DNA from: Krasilnikoviella flava
Lineage (GTDB): Bacteria > Actinomycetota > Actinomycetes > Actinomycetales > Cellulomonadaceae
Direction of reading: 5' to 3'
Assembly: GCF_900167525.1 (NCBI RefSeq)
Contig: NZ_FUZQ01000007.1
Coordinates: forward strand, 124,001 to 188,000
Length of the DNA: 64,000 bases
Position 1 is the first letter of the stretch. Each line of letters opens with the position of its first letter. The notes below the pieces were generated by a model. The model was not told the DNA's origin, searched no databases, and saw only the letters and a program-made list of their open reading frames with translations. Made by a program: the position numbers and the translations under genes. This document shows, piece by piece, positions 32,845 through 41,800 of the stretch.

Positions 32845-33440
32845 GCCTCCTCGCTCCATGTCGCGGCCCGCTGCTTCGTGACCGGCGTGGATGCCGCCGG
32901 GAGAGCGGCCGGCTGCTCGCTCTGCGCGATTACCGACATCTGCTGGGCCAGACGCTTGCGCGCGCGGTGGAGCCGCACCCGCACCGCGCCGCGCGAGACG
33001 CCGAGGACCAAGGCGATCTCATCGCGCGCGAGCTCCTCCCACGCCACCAGGCGCAAGATCTCGCGGTCGTCGTCAGGCAGGCTCGCCATCGCCCGCTCGA
33101 CGTCGTCGAGGCGTGATGCGCGGCGAGGCACCTCGAAGCCGCGGAGGTCCTCGCGCAGCCTCTCGGCCAGCGCGATCCGACGCCGTTCGCCGCGTTGATG
33201 ATTGGCCAACACACCCCGGGCCACACCGAAAAGCCAGGGCCGCGCATCCTCGCCCGGAGGGACCTCATCGAGACGGCGCCACGCGATGAGGAACGTCTCG
33301 GCGACGACGTCCGCAGCGTCCTCCGGCACCGCGAGCCGGCGCACCGCGTAGGCGAGCAACGGCAGGCGCGTGGCCCCGAAGATCGACGCGAACCTCTCGT
33401 TCGCCGTCTCCGGCTCCTGCTGCGGCGGCTGCCGACCCAT
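32841..33440 (-). CDS. ECF-type RNA polymerase sigma factor
   Basis: A 199-residue sigma factor. Region 2 includes LLAYAVRRLAVPEDAADVVAETFLIAWRRLDEVP with WLFGVARGVLANHQRG, and region 4 includes LPDDDREILRLVAWEELARDEIALVLGVSRGAVRVRLHRARKRL. It heads a three-gene operon with a large membrane protein and a small one. Repeats R8 and R2 bound this module together with the lipoprotein gene. Confidence 0.93.
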   Translation of the reverse strand: MGRQPPQQEPETANERFASIFGATRLPLLAYAVRRLAVPEDAADVVAETFLIAWRRLDEVPPGEDARPWLFGVARGVLANHQRGERRRIALAERLREDLRGFEVPRRASRLDDVERAMASLPDDDREILRLVAWEELARDEIALVLGVSRGAVRVRLHRARKRLAQQMSVIAQSEQPAALPAASTPVTKQRAATWSEEA

Positions 33441-33633
33441 CGATGGCCCTCCCTGGCTTCCCGTGTCACCTCTACATGTCCGGCGACCCGCGAAGCGTTA
33501 CAGGAGAATGGCTCAGACTCCGGCTCACTGACTGTTCGGCGTTCATGAACTATGTCCCCGAAGGGGTCAAGGATGGGAGCGAGGCAGGCAGTCCTCAGAC
33601 CTGCGGAATCAACCGGTGGCAGACTGTCCGAGC

Positions 33634-34074
33634 ATGAGGCGCTGGAGCTGGCTGACCACAGGCACGATCGGTGCGGTAGTTCTCGTGACGGCCGCGGGTT
33701 GTGCGAGTGGTGACTCATCGGGAGCAGCTTCCTGCGCCGCACCCGAGCTCTCATGGTCCAAGCAGGCGGCCGCCCCGGGCGAGGTGGTGACACTCGAGGG
33801 CACGGCGATGGTGATGGGCTGCGACGACACCGGCGCCGGTGAGTCGGCACAGCCGATGCGCATCACGGCGGCAGAAGTGTTCGTCGACGGCGAAGCGTTC
33901 TCCGCGCCGAAGGTTGCCGATGAGGTCGTCGCTACGGACTCTGGCCTGCTCCAGATGCAAGTCGCGGTACCCGACGACGTTCCTGACGGCGCCGAGCTGA
34001 CTGTTGAGATCACCGAAAGCGGGGGTGCCGTTGTGCGCTCCAACGAACTCTCGGTCGCAAGCGACGGCGCGTAG
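33634..34074 (+). CDS. Secreted lipoprotein
   Basis: A 146-residue protein with a lipobox (VTAAGC, Cys near residue 23) and a beta-sandwich-like mature part (TLEGTAMVMGCDD, ITAAEVFVDGEAF, DGAELTVEITESGG). Family not recognised. It is divergent from the ECF sigma operon, 193 nt away, and might be a target of that sigma factor. Confidence 0.72.
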   Translation: MRRWSWLTTGTIGAVVLVTAAGCASGDSSGAASCAAPELSWSKQAAAPGEVVTLEGTAMVMGCDDTGAGESAQPMRITAAEVFVDGEAFSAPKVADEVVATDSGLLQMQVAVPDDVPDGAELTVEITESGGAVVRSNELSVASDGA

Positions 34075-34168
34075 GCGCGCACGCGGCCTGACCGGACGAC
34101 GCACGGCCAGCGTCCCAACCAGCCCGACACGTCGCGCGACGTCAGCACAAGGCCGCCCTGGCAGTGGA

Positions 34169-34222
34169 GTTTTGAAACATCCAGAACCCGATTCTGACGC
34201 GCACCAGAATCGGTCAGTTTTG
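34169..34222 (+). repeat. 54-bp intergenic hairpin repeat, copy R2
   Basis: GTTTTGAAAC leader, then arms CAGAACCCGATTCTG and CAGAATCGGTCAGTTTTG. It lies between the lipoprotein and phosphotransferase genes; the remainder of 34075-34285 has no gene, but TACAGT at 34251 may be a -10. Confidence 0.75.
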
Positions 34223-34285
34223 GAGCATCGGGTGCCGTTGTGAATCTCCTACAGTCTTCGTCTGCCCTGTGCTGAGATCGAAGCC

Positions 34286-35197
34286 GTGACTCCCGACGAC
34301 TTGGCCCAGGCCGTCCCTGCGTTGATCGCCCACCGGCCGGGTGTCCGGGTGCTTGGCGTGCGGTCGACCGCCAGCGGGATGAACTCGGTGACGGTCGCCG
34401 TCACGCTGAGCATCGGGCGGTTCGTCGCGAAGTGGGTGCCGGCCTCCGAGCGGGACGGGCTCAGGAGCGGCGCCTATGCCGCACAGGAGATGACCGCGGG
34501 CGGCCTGCGGGCAGGCGCACCGCTGGAGTTGCAGGACGGCGAGGTCACCGCTCCACTCGCCGACGGTGAGGTCGCGCTGTTGGAGGAGGTGCCCGGGAGC
34601 CCGCTCACGGCGGACGACGGCAACCAGGAGGCGTGGGGTGCAGCGCTCGGGCGTGCACACCGGATCGCCCCCCGCAGCGAACAAGGCACGTTCTTCGGCT
34701 GGGTCGAAGAAGAAGGCATGAACCCGGCGCGGGAGACCTGGGTCCGCCTGGCTGCCACTCGAGTCCTCGAAGAAGTTCGATCGGCGGGCGGCATCTCCTG
34801 GGTTCAGCTCCACACCGATCCGGCGCCGGAAGCCTTTCTCCGGGATAACACCTCCGGCGAGGTCGGGGTGATCGACTGGACCGGTTCCGTCCCCGGACCG
34901 GCCCTGTACGACGTCGCGTCCGCCGTGATGTACGCCGGCGGACCGGCCAAGGCGGCTCGCCTACTAGAGGCGTACCTCGACACCAGCCGAATGCCAGCGA
35001 CCGAGGTCACTGAGCTCCTCGACACCTACCGCCGCTTTCGCGCCCTCGTGCAGGCGGTGTACTTCTCGATCAGGCTCGCGCGGTCCGACCTCACCGGCAT
35101 CGTCTCGCAGGCCGAGAACACCGCGGGACTTCATGACGCGCGCGAGATGCTCCTTGACTTGGGCGTCCTCCCCAAGAGCACAGCGCGCTGCGCGTGA
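34286..35197 (+). CDS. Phosphotransferase-like protein with degenerate catalytic loop
   Basis: A 303-residue protein of the APH-like kinase fold. The N-lobe has VTLSIGRFVAKWVPASE with a plausible ATP Lys. The catalytic loop position reads HTDPAPEAFL, so the Asn expected at the seventh place after His is replaced by Ala, and the metal motif is VIDWTG rather than I-D-(F/W)-(E/G). It may be inactive or have a modified mechanism. GTG start. R2 and R3 flank the gene, R3 beginning 2 nt after the stop. Confidence 0.7.
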   Translation: MTPDDLAQAVPALIAHRPGVRVLGVRSTASGMNSVTVAVTLSIGRFVAKWVPASERDGLRSGAYAAQEMTAGGLRAGAPLELQDGEVTAPLADGEVALLEEVPGSPLTADDGNQEAWGAALGRAHRIAPRSEQGTFFGWVEEEGMNPARETWVRLAATRVLEEVRSAGGISWVQLHTDPAPEAFLRDNTSGEVGVIDWTGSVPGPALYDVASAVMYAGGPAKAARLLEAYLDTSRMPATEVTELLDTYRRFRALVQAVYFSIRLARSDLTGIVSQAENTAGLHDAREMLLDLGVLPKSTARCA

Positions 35198-35198
35198 G

Positions 35199-35252
35199 GT
35201 TTCGAAACCTCCAGCACCTGGTTCTGGTGCCCCTCAGAATCGGTCGGTTCTG
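35199..35252 (+). repeat. 54-bp intergenic hairpin repeat, copy R3
   Basis: GTTTCGAAACCTC leader, left arm CAGCACCTGGTTCTG, right arm CAGAATCGGTCGGTTCTG. It sits between convergent genes. Confidence 0.75.
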
Positions 35253-35274
35253 CCCCGCACGCGTCGACCCGCGC

Positions 35275-35595
35275 TCAGGTAAAGTCCGCCCAATTTGGAT
35301 GCTCGCGCACGTACTCGTCGACGGTTTGCCCGATCACCCACTCGCCCTCGGTCATGTCGGCGGTCGTCCAGGCGACCGTGCCTGGCTCGAGGTCGTCAAT
35401 GAGCCTCGCTTCGGACGCTGTCGCAATGCGGTAGGACTTCCCGCTGAGGCCGACGTCCCGCAGGAACCTCCGGGCCCTGGTGAGACTGTCCGCGCGGACG
35501 ACGGCAAGCGAGGGCAGCAGGTGTTGAGTCGACGAGCGACCCAGGTCGCCATGGCTCTTGAGTTCGTGGAAGTAGAAGGTCTTCATCGGGTGCAT
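35275..35595 (-). CDS. Small hypothetical protein, 106 aa
   Basis: No family recognised. It is a compact soluble protein with MKTFYFHELKSHGDLG at the start and an acidic, Trp-containing end (VAWTTADMTEGEWVIGQTVDEYVREHPNW). The first ATG at 35595 has AAGGA about 4 nt upstream; a second ATG at 35586 is possible. Bounded by R3 (downstream) and the half copy R4 (upstream). Confidence 0.6.
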   Translation of the reverse strand: MHPMKTFYFHELKSHGDLGRSSTQHLLPSLAVVRADSLTRARRFLRDVGLSGKSYRIATASEARLIDDLEPGTVAWTTADMTEGEWVIGQTVDEYVREHPNWADFT

Positions 35596-35663
35596 CCCGT
35601 CCTTGCGCTGGCCACGGACTCATCCTTCCAGCAGCGCCCGCAGGCACCACAGGTCAGGTGTCA

Positions 35664-35719
35664 CGCTCCGAAATCGGTCAGTTCTGCGCCGCCTCGCCGA
35701 CCTGTCGAGATTCGACAAG
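35664..35719 (+). repeat. Half copy of the 54-bp repeat (R4) with second hairpin
   Basis: Only the right arm remains (CCGAAATCGGTCAGTTCTG, to 35686). It is followed by CCTGTCGAGATTCGACAAG, the second hairpin seen also after R5. It is between the divergent small gene and the ECF operon. Confidence 0.55.
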
Positions 35720-35780
35720 AACGGGTGTTGCACCTGAGCTCCCCGGAACGATGTAGGGGTGTGAGACAGAGGATGAGTCC

Positions 35781-36344
35781 GTGACGGCGCCCCCCGACAT
35801 GGTGTTCAGCGAGGTCTTCCGGGCGCTGTATCCGGACGTGCTGAGGTTCGTGCAGCGGCGCACCGATCCGGACGTCGCTGAGGATCTCGTGGCCGAGGTC
35901 TTCGCTATCGCGTGGAGCCGGTGGGCCGACGTGCCGCGTGAGGTGCGCCCGTGGTTGTTCGGCGTTGCCCGCAACGTGATCGCCGAGGACCGCCGCTCTC
36001 ACGGCCGGCGGAATCGCCTCGCGCTTCGGATCGGGGCCGAGCGTGAGCTGCCACGGGATGCCATCGCCCTCGCGACGGCGACGGTGGACCTTCACGTCGC
36101 GTGGAGTCGCCTGAGCGAGGCCGACCGCGAGGCGCTGGCCCTGGTCGCGTGGGACGGGCTCACCGGTCGCGAGGCCGCCCAAGTCCTGGGCTGCACGCGT
36201 GCCGCCTTCTCGGTGCGCCTGTCCCGAGCGCGCCGCCGCCTCAAGCGCCTGCTCGCCGACATCGAACCCGAACCTCACGTCGACCCTGCACCGTGGCCCG
36301 GCCGGCGAGCGAACCCCGGCGTCGTGGAAGGAACACAGCCGTGA
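35781..36344 (+). CDS. ECF-type RNA polymerase sigma factor
   Basis: A 187-residue sigma factor: region 2 VFRALYPDVLRFVQRRTDPDVAEDLVAEVFAIAW, then WLFGVARNVIAEDRR, and region 4 LSEADREALALVAWDGLTGREAAQVLGCTRAAFSVRLSRARRRL. GTG start with GAGGAT site. It overlaps the next gene by GTGA and so is cotranscribed with the CU044_5270-like protein, a pairing common in actinobacteria. Confidence 0.93.
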   Translation: MTAPPDMVFSEVFRALYPDVLRFVQRRTDPDVAEDLVAEVFAIAWSRWADVPREVRPWLFGVARNVIAEDRRSHGRRNRLALRIGAERELPRDAIALATATVDLHVAWSRLSEADREALALVAWDGLTGREAAQVLGCTRAAFSVRLSRARRRLKRLLADIEPEPHVDPAPWPGRRANPGVVEGTQP

Positions 36345-37336
36345 ACCTCATGACCGAAGACCCCACACTGCGCCGTCTTGCCGGCGCCAACCCCGCGCCC
36401 ACCGCTCCGCTGAGCCCCGCGGAGACGGCCCGGGCCGAGGCGATCCTGGAACGCATTATGGCCCGCCCGGAGACTGCGGGCCGCCCCGCCACGCAACGGC
36501 GGCGCTGGTGGGCCCGCGCGGCCGCCGCTGGCACGGCCCTCGCGGCCGTCATCGCCGCCGGCGTGCTCGGCACCGCTCCCGCCTCGGCCGAGCTGGTGCT
36601 GCTCGAAGCGGCGGGCAACGCCGCCAGCCAGCCCGTCGGAGACGGCGAGTACTGGTACGTGCACGAGCAGGTAGTCGACTCGGGGATGGGACCCGACGAG
36701 ATCGGCCCATACGACCGCGAGGTCTGGCGGTCGCGCGACACCTTCATCATCAGGAGCGAAGAGTCCGCAGCTCGCGCCGCCGCGGAGCATGGGGACTCGG
36801 CGTTCGACCTGTCCCTCGTGCGGGTGCGCGACCTCTCCGACGCCGTCGAAGGTGGCGGCACACCAGGGTTCGGGGGGAACCCGCAGTACACGTGGGACGA
36901 GCTCGGCGACCTGCCGACCGATCCTTCAGCGCTGGCCGAGGAACTCGCGCTTGGGCTTCCTACGAGTGGACACGGCCACGACTGGGACGTGTGGAGCCAG
37001 GCCGTGAGCCTGCTTCAGGGCAGCCCTGCCCGTCCCGAGCTGCGCCGCGCGCTGTGGCAGGTCCTCGCCGGTATCCCCGGCGTCGAGCTGGTCGGTCGCG
37101 CCTCTGACTCCGCAGGGCGTGATGCTACGGCGATCCGTGCCGACTTCGCGGATCTCGGTGGCGAGGAACTTCTGCTCGACCCGGCCAGCGGCGCGCTGCT
37201 CGAGACCCGCCTCTCCGACGGCGAGGGCACTGTCCTTCTGAGCACCACCGTGCTCGACCAGGGCCCCCGAGACACCGCACCGGTGGCCGAGCCGCCTCTC
37301 TGCGGTCCGGGGTCGGTTCCCGATAAGTCGTGCTGA
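36341..37336 (+). CDS. CU044_5270-like membrane protein, ECF partner
   Basis: A 331-residue protein: cytoplasmic N-terminus (about 60 residues with LSPAETARAEAILERIM), one membrane helix (ARAAAAGTALAAVIAAGVLG near residue 70), and a large external domain ending LDPASGALLETRLSD. The layout matches the actinobacterial CU044_5270 family that follows ECF sigma genes and may work as an anti-sigma or sensor. Start GTG at 36341 with AAGGA 8 nt upstream; ATG at 36350 is possible. R5 begins 13 nt after the stop. Confidence 0.75.
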   Translation: MNLMTEDPTLRRLAGANPAPTAPLSPAETARAEAILERIMARPETAGRPATQRRRWWARAAAAGTALAAVIAAGVLGTAPASAELVLLEAAGNAASQPVGDGEYWYVHEQVVDSGMGPDEIGPYDREVWRSRDTFIIRSEESAARAAAEHGDSAFDLSLVRVRDLSDAVEGGGTPGFGGNPQYTWDELGDLPTDPSALAEELALGLPTSGHGHDWDVWSQAVSLLQGSPARPELRRALWQVLAGIPGVELVGRASDSAGRDATAIRADFADLGGEELLLDPASGALLETRLSDGEGTVLLSTTVLDQGPRDTAPVAEPPLCGPGSVPDKSC

Positions 37337-37349
37337 GCGCCGCGAGGGC

Positions 37350-37440
37350 GTTTCGAAACCTCCAGAACCTGATTCTGAGCGACTCCAGAATCGGTACGTT
37401 CTGCGTGGTCTCGCCGACCTGTCGAGGAGCGACAGGAACC
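37350..37440 (+). repeat. 54-bp hairpin repeat, copy R5, plus second hairpin
   Basis: Full copy (37350-37403) with leader GTTTCGAAACCTC and arms CAGAACCTGATTCTG / CAGAATCGGTACGTTCTG. It is followed by a second hairpin CCTGTCG-AGGAG-CGACAGG at 37418-37436. Confidence 0.8.
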
Positions 37441-37458
37441 GGCGGCCGCCTTGCGGGG

Positions 37459-37641
37459 TCAGCCCATGACGCTTCCGCCGGGAGGCGGAGGGGGCCCTGC
37501 ATCCTTGGGCCAGGTCACCTTCGAACCGGGCTCCGGCCACTCGGGCGGACGGTAGGCACGCCCTTCCCGGCGGGCGCGGCGTGCTGCAGCGCGGCGAAGC
37601 CAGGTCTCCTTGAGCCTCGCGACCTTGCCCATGTCGTTCAA
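37459..37641 (-). CDS. Small basic Pro-rich protein, 60 aa
   Basis: No family recognised. The residues are basic at first (KVARLKETWLRRAAARRARREGR) and Pro/Gly-rich at the end (GPPPPPGGSVMG) with two Trp. TTG at 37641 has an AAGG site; ATG at 37632 is another start. It lies between R5 and R6 in reverse orientation. The protein-like composition supports a gene, but it could be spurious. Confidence 0.4.
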   Translation of the reverse strand: MNDMGKVARLKETWLRRAAARRARREGRAYRPPEWPEPGSKVTWPKDAGPPPPPGGSVMG

Positions 37642-37734
37642 CCAGCCCTTCGTGCTCCTTCGCGTGACTCAGGCTACTCGCGCCTGGTCCTGACCACGAG
37701 GTAGACGCCCGAGTCGCTGGGAGTCTCTGTAGGG

Positions 37735-37820
37735 GTTTCGAAACCTCCAGAACCCGATTCTGAGCGACTCCAGAATCGGTCGGTTCTGAACCGTTTCGCG
37801 TGGTTGTCGAGAACAACCAA
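37735..37820 (+). repeat. 54-bp hairpin repeat, copy R6, plus second hairpin
   Basis: Best copy (37735-37788): GTTTCGAAACCTC, CAGAACCCGATTCTG, 8-nt spacer, CAGAATCGGTCGGTTCTG. A second hairpin GGTTGT-CGAGA-ACAACC follows at 37802-37818; its stem differs from that after R5 but still pairs. Confidence 0.8.
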
Positions 37821-37862
37821 ATTGCTCGACGGCGGGCTGAGGGACGCGGAAGGATGGCCGCC

Positions 37863-38366
37863 ATGCCACCAGGCCCCGCTGTACCCGCCGCTGTTCGTCC
37901 CGCGACGCCCGACGACGCAGCCGGGTGCGCGTTCGTCCACCACACGTCATGGGTGGAGACCTACTCCGAACTGCTCCCGACAGATCACTGGGAGTCCGAC
38001 ACCCTCGAACGGCGCACCGCGACATGGCAGCGCTGGCTCCAGGGAGACCTGACCGCCATCGTCGCGGAGTCCGGTGGGCAGGTCGTGGGAGTCGCCTTCG
38101 GCAGCGTGGGGCGCAAGATCGGGACACACGAGCCCGTGCGCGACCGCGAGCTCTGGCTCCTGTATGTCCTGGAGGCACACCACGGGACGGGCACGGGCCA
38201 AGCGCTGCTCGACACAGCCCTACCCCCGGAGTCGCCCGCCCAGCTCTGGGTGGTCGAGGAGAACCCGCGGGCGCGGCGCTTCTACGAGCGCAACGGGTTC
38301 GTGCCCGACGGGGCCCGATTCGTCGACGAGCGTCTCGACCTCGCCGAGGTTCGCCACGTGCGTTAG
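37863..38366 (+). CDS. GNAT-family N-acetyltransferase
   Basis: A 167-residue acetyltransferase: VRPATPDDAAGCAFVHHTSWVETY at the N-terminal strand-helix unit, VGVAFGSVG in strand 4, and the acetyl-CoA loop region ELWLLYVLEAHHGTGTGQALLDTAL (R/Q-x-x-G-x-G/A) near residue 115, ending with ENPRARRFYERNGF. Substrate unknown. ATG at 37863 has GGAAGGA 8 nt upstream; ATG at 37854 is possible. It lies between R6 and R7. Confidence 0.88.
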   Translation: MPPGPAVPAAVRPATPDDAAGCAFVHHTSWVETYSELLPTDHWESDTLERRTATWQRWLQGDLTAIVAESGGQVVGVAFGSVGRKIGTHEPVRDRELWLLYVLEAHHGTGTGQALLDTALPPESPAQLWVVEENPRARRFYERNGFVPDGARFVDERLDLAEVRHVR

Positions 38367-38377
38367 CAGCCGCGGGA

Positions 38378-38431
38378 GCTTCGAAACTGTCAGAACCCGA
38401 TTCTGGTTGGCCCCAGAATCGGTGGTTTCTG
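38378..38431 (+). repeat. 54-bp hairpin repeat, copy R7
   Basis: Leader GCTTCGAAAC, left arm CAGAACCCGATTCTG, right arm CAGAATCGGTGGTTTCTG, 12 nt after the acetyltransferase stop and the last copy before the ileS leader. It can also act as the terminator of that gene. Between it and the T-box (38432-38589) no gene was seen. Confidence 0.75.
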
Positions 38432-38589
38432 ACTGCGTCGTCTCTGACCGCTGTGGCCCTGGCGCTATGCCCTGCGCGAGCCCTCGCCCTCGGTCGAGGG
38501 CCGGTCAGGATGCATAGCCGGAGGATCGTGCAATCTACGTGGCATCTCGACAGGCGCGACGGCGGGACGATCTCGCTTGCGCGCCTGGC

Positions 38590-38844
38590 TACCATGGAGG
38601 CACAGGCGTCGACCCGGCCATCACCGGCGAGCCTCCGGAAGAACGGAGCGGCCCCCGCTCTCAGTAGAACCGGACGGGTAGGCCCGTCACAGCCGTGAAC
38701 GAGCGGCGGGCGTCAGCACGATCGACGTCCGCAAGCGGGGTGGTACCGCGGTGACCGCGTCCTTCGGGGCGGGGGAGTCGTCCTCGCACGGCAGCACGAC
38801 CCTCACCAGCCGGCCCGTACCACCGTCCGCACAGGAGCCCACCC
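38590..38844 (+). promoter_or_regulatory. T-box riboswitch (ultrashort stem I, Ile specifier)
   Basis: Upstream of ileS. Stem I is GGAGGC (38596-38601) pairing GCCTCC (38631-38636), with specifier codon AUC at 38620-38622 in GGCC-AUC-ACCGG. The AGTAGAACCGG region follows at 38663, and the T-box core TGGTACCGCG is at 38741-38750. No U-run follows and the ribosome site AGGAG (38833-38837) is nearby, so it likely controls translation, as in other actinobacterial ileS T-boxes. Confidence 0.92.
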
Positions 38845-41800
38845 ATGGCCTATCCGCAGCACCGCTCGTCCGACCAGCAGCCCGGCGCCGCCTTCGGTAT
38901 CGCCGGAGTGCCCGCTTCCCCGGACCTGCCGGCGATCGAGCGTGAGGTGCTGGACTTCTGGGCCGCCGACGACACGTTCCGCGCATCCGTCGCGAAGAAC
39001 CCGGCGGGCGAGAACGGCAGCAACGAGTTCGTCTTCTACGACGGCCCGCCGTTCGCCAACGGGCTGCCGCACTACGGCCACCTCCTCACGGGCTACGCGA
39101 AGGACGTCGTGCCGCGCTACCAGACGATGCGTGGCAAGCACGTGGAGCGCCGGTTCGGCTGGGACACGCACGGCCTGCCCGCCGAGCTCGAGGCGATGAG
39201 CCAGCTCGGCATCAAGACCAAGGACGAGATCCTCGAGCTGGGGATCGAGAAGTTCAACGCCGCGTGCCGCGCCTCGGTGCTGAGGTACACGTCCGACTGG
39301 CGCGACTACGTCACGCGCCAGGCGCGCTGGGTCGACTTCGACCACGACTACAAGACGCTCAACGCCACCTACATGGAGTCGGTGCTGTGGGGCTTCAAGA
39401 AGCTCTACGACGCGGGCCTCGTCTACGAGGACTTCCGTGTGCTGCCGTACTGCTGGAACGACCAGACGCCGCTGAGCAACCACGAGCTGCGCATGGACGA
39501 CGACGTCTATCAGACGCGCCAGGACCCGGCCGTGACCGTCGGCTTCGACGTCGTCACCGCGCCCGCAGGCCAGGAGGCGGTGCGGCCCGGAGACAAGCTC
39601 CTCATCTGGACGACGACGCCCTGGACCCTGCCCTCCAACCTGCTCGTCATGGTCGGTCCGGACATCGAGTACGTCGTCGTGGAGTCGTCCTTCACCGGCA
39701 CGCCGCAGCGGTACGTGCTCGCCGAGGGCCGCGTGGACGCGTACGCCCGCGAGCTGACCGACGAGGGCGAGGACGCGCCGCGCGTCGTCGGCCGCCTGCG
39801 GGGCCGGGACCTGCTGCAGACCTCCTACGTGCCGCCGTTCTCCTACTACGAGGGCCGGGAGCGCGCGCACCGCGTGGTCGAGGCGGACTTCGTCACGACG
39901 ACGGACGGCACCGGCCTGGTGCACAGCGCCGGCGCGTTCGGCGAGGACGACAAGGTCGTCTGCGACCGCGAGGGCGTCGCGTCCGTCATGCCGGTGGGCG
40001 CCGACGGCAAGTTCACGCACCCGGTCGACGAGTACGCGGGCCTGCAGGTCTTCGACGCCAACCTGCCGATCATCGACCACCTCAAGGCCCGCACCCGCGG
40101 GGAGGCCGACGCCGGTTCCACGACGTCGGGCACGGTGCTCCTGCGCCGCGAGTCGTACGCGCACTCGTACCCGCACTGCTGGCGCTGCCGGCAGCCGCTC
40201 ATGTACATGGGCGTGTCGTCGTGGTTCGTCGAGGTCACCAAGATCAAGGAGCGCATGCTCGAGCTCAACGAGGAGATCTCGTGGACGCCCGAGCACATCC
40301 AGCACGGCCAGTTCGGCAAGTGGCTGGAGAACGCCCGCGACTGGTCGATCACCCGCAACAGGTTCTGGGGCTCGCCCGTGCCGGTGTGGAAGTCGGACGA
40401 CCCGGCGCACCCGCGCCTCGACGTGTACGGGTCGCTGGCGGAGATCGAGCGCGACTTCGGGCGCCTGCCCCTGAACGCCGACGGCGAGCCGGACCTCCAC
40501 CGCCCGTTCGTCGACGACCTGGTGCGGCCGAACCCGGACGACCCGACCGGCCGGTCCACGATGCGCCGCGTCGAGGACGTCATGGACGTGTGGGTGGACT
40601 CGGGTTCCATGCCGTACGCCCAGGTGCACTACCCGTTCGAGAACGCGGACTGGTTCGAGCACCACTACCCGGGCGACTTCATCGTCGAGTACATCGGCCA
40701 GACCCGCGGCTGGTTCTACACGCTGCACGTGCTGGCCACGGCGCTGTTCGACCGGCCCGCGTTCCGCAGCGCCGTCTCGCACGGCATCGTGCTGGGCTCC
40801 GACGGCCGCAAGATGAGCAAGTCCCTGCGCAACTACCCGGACGTCTCGGAGGTCTTCGACCGCGACGGCTCGGACGCGATGCGCTGGTTCCTCATGGCCA
40901 GCCCGATCCTGCGCGGCGGCAACCTCGTCGTCACGGAGGACGGCATCCGCGACGCCGTGCGCCAGGTGCTGCTGCCGCTGTGGAGCACGTACTACTTCTT
41001 CACCCTGTACGCGAACAGCGCTGCGGAGGGCGACGGGTACGTCGCAAAGCCCGTCACGGCCGAGCGGGTCCCCGGCCTGCCGGCCCTCGACCGCTACCTG
41101 CTGGCGCGCACGCACGACCTCGTCGCGACGGTCACGGCGCAGCTCGACGCCTACGACATCGCCGGCGCCTGCGAGTCGGTGCGCGAGCACCTCGACGTCC
41201 TCACCAACTGGTACGTGCGCACCCAGCGGGACCGCTTCTGGGACGAGGACGCCGACGCGTTCGACACCCTGTACACGGCGCTCGAGACGCTGACCCGGGT
41301 CATGGCGCCGCTCGCCCCGCTGCTGGCGGAGGAGGTCTGGCGGGGCCTCACCGGCGGCCGCTCCGTGCACCTGACGCACTGGCCGGCCAGCACCCAGGAG
41401 GTCGGGGAGCGGTTCGAAGGCGCCGACGGCGTCTACGCCAAGGGTGTGCGTCAGGTGCCGGAGGCGGCGCTCGTGCGCGACGACGACCTGGTCGCCGCGA
41501 TGGACGAGGTCCGCGCCGTCGTGTCCAGCGCGCTCGCGCTGCGCAAGGCGCACCAGCTGCGCGTGCGCCAGCCGCTGGCCCGACTCACCGTGGCGGTGCC
41601 GGACCCGGCGGCGCTCGCGGACTACGTCGGTCTGCTGACCACGGAGCTCAACGTCAAGGCGGTCGACCTCGTCGTGGCGGACGCGGATGCGTCCGAGCGG
41701 TTCGGCATCACCGAGCGCCTGGCCGTCAACGCGCGCGCCGCGGGCCCGCGCCTGGGCCGCGGCGTCCAGGCGGTCATCAAGGCGGCCAAGTCGGGGGCGT

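Noticed and set aside
28149-38431. Classical chromosomal integron
   Set aside because: Repeats do not show the RYYYAAC/GTTRRRY cores of attC, gene directions are mixed and no integrase gene is in the window. Kept only as a cassette-like array.
28149-38431. CRISPR array
   Set aside because: Repeat spacing is from hundreds of bp to several kb with genes between, not 30-40 bp spacers.
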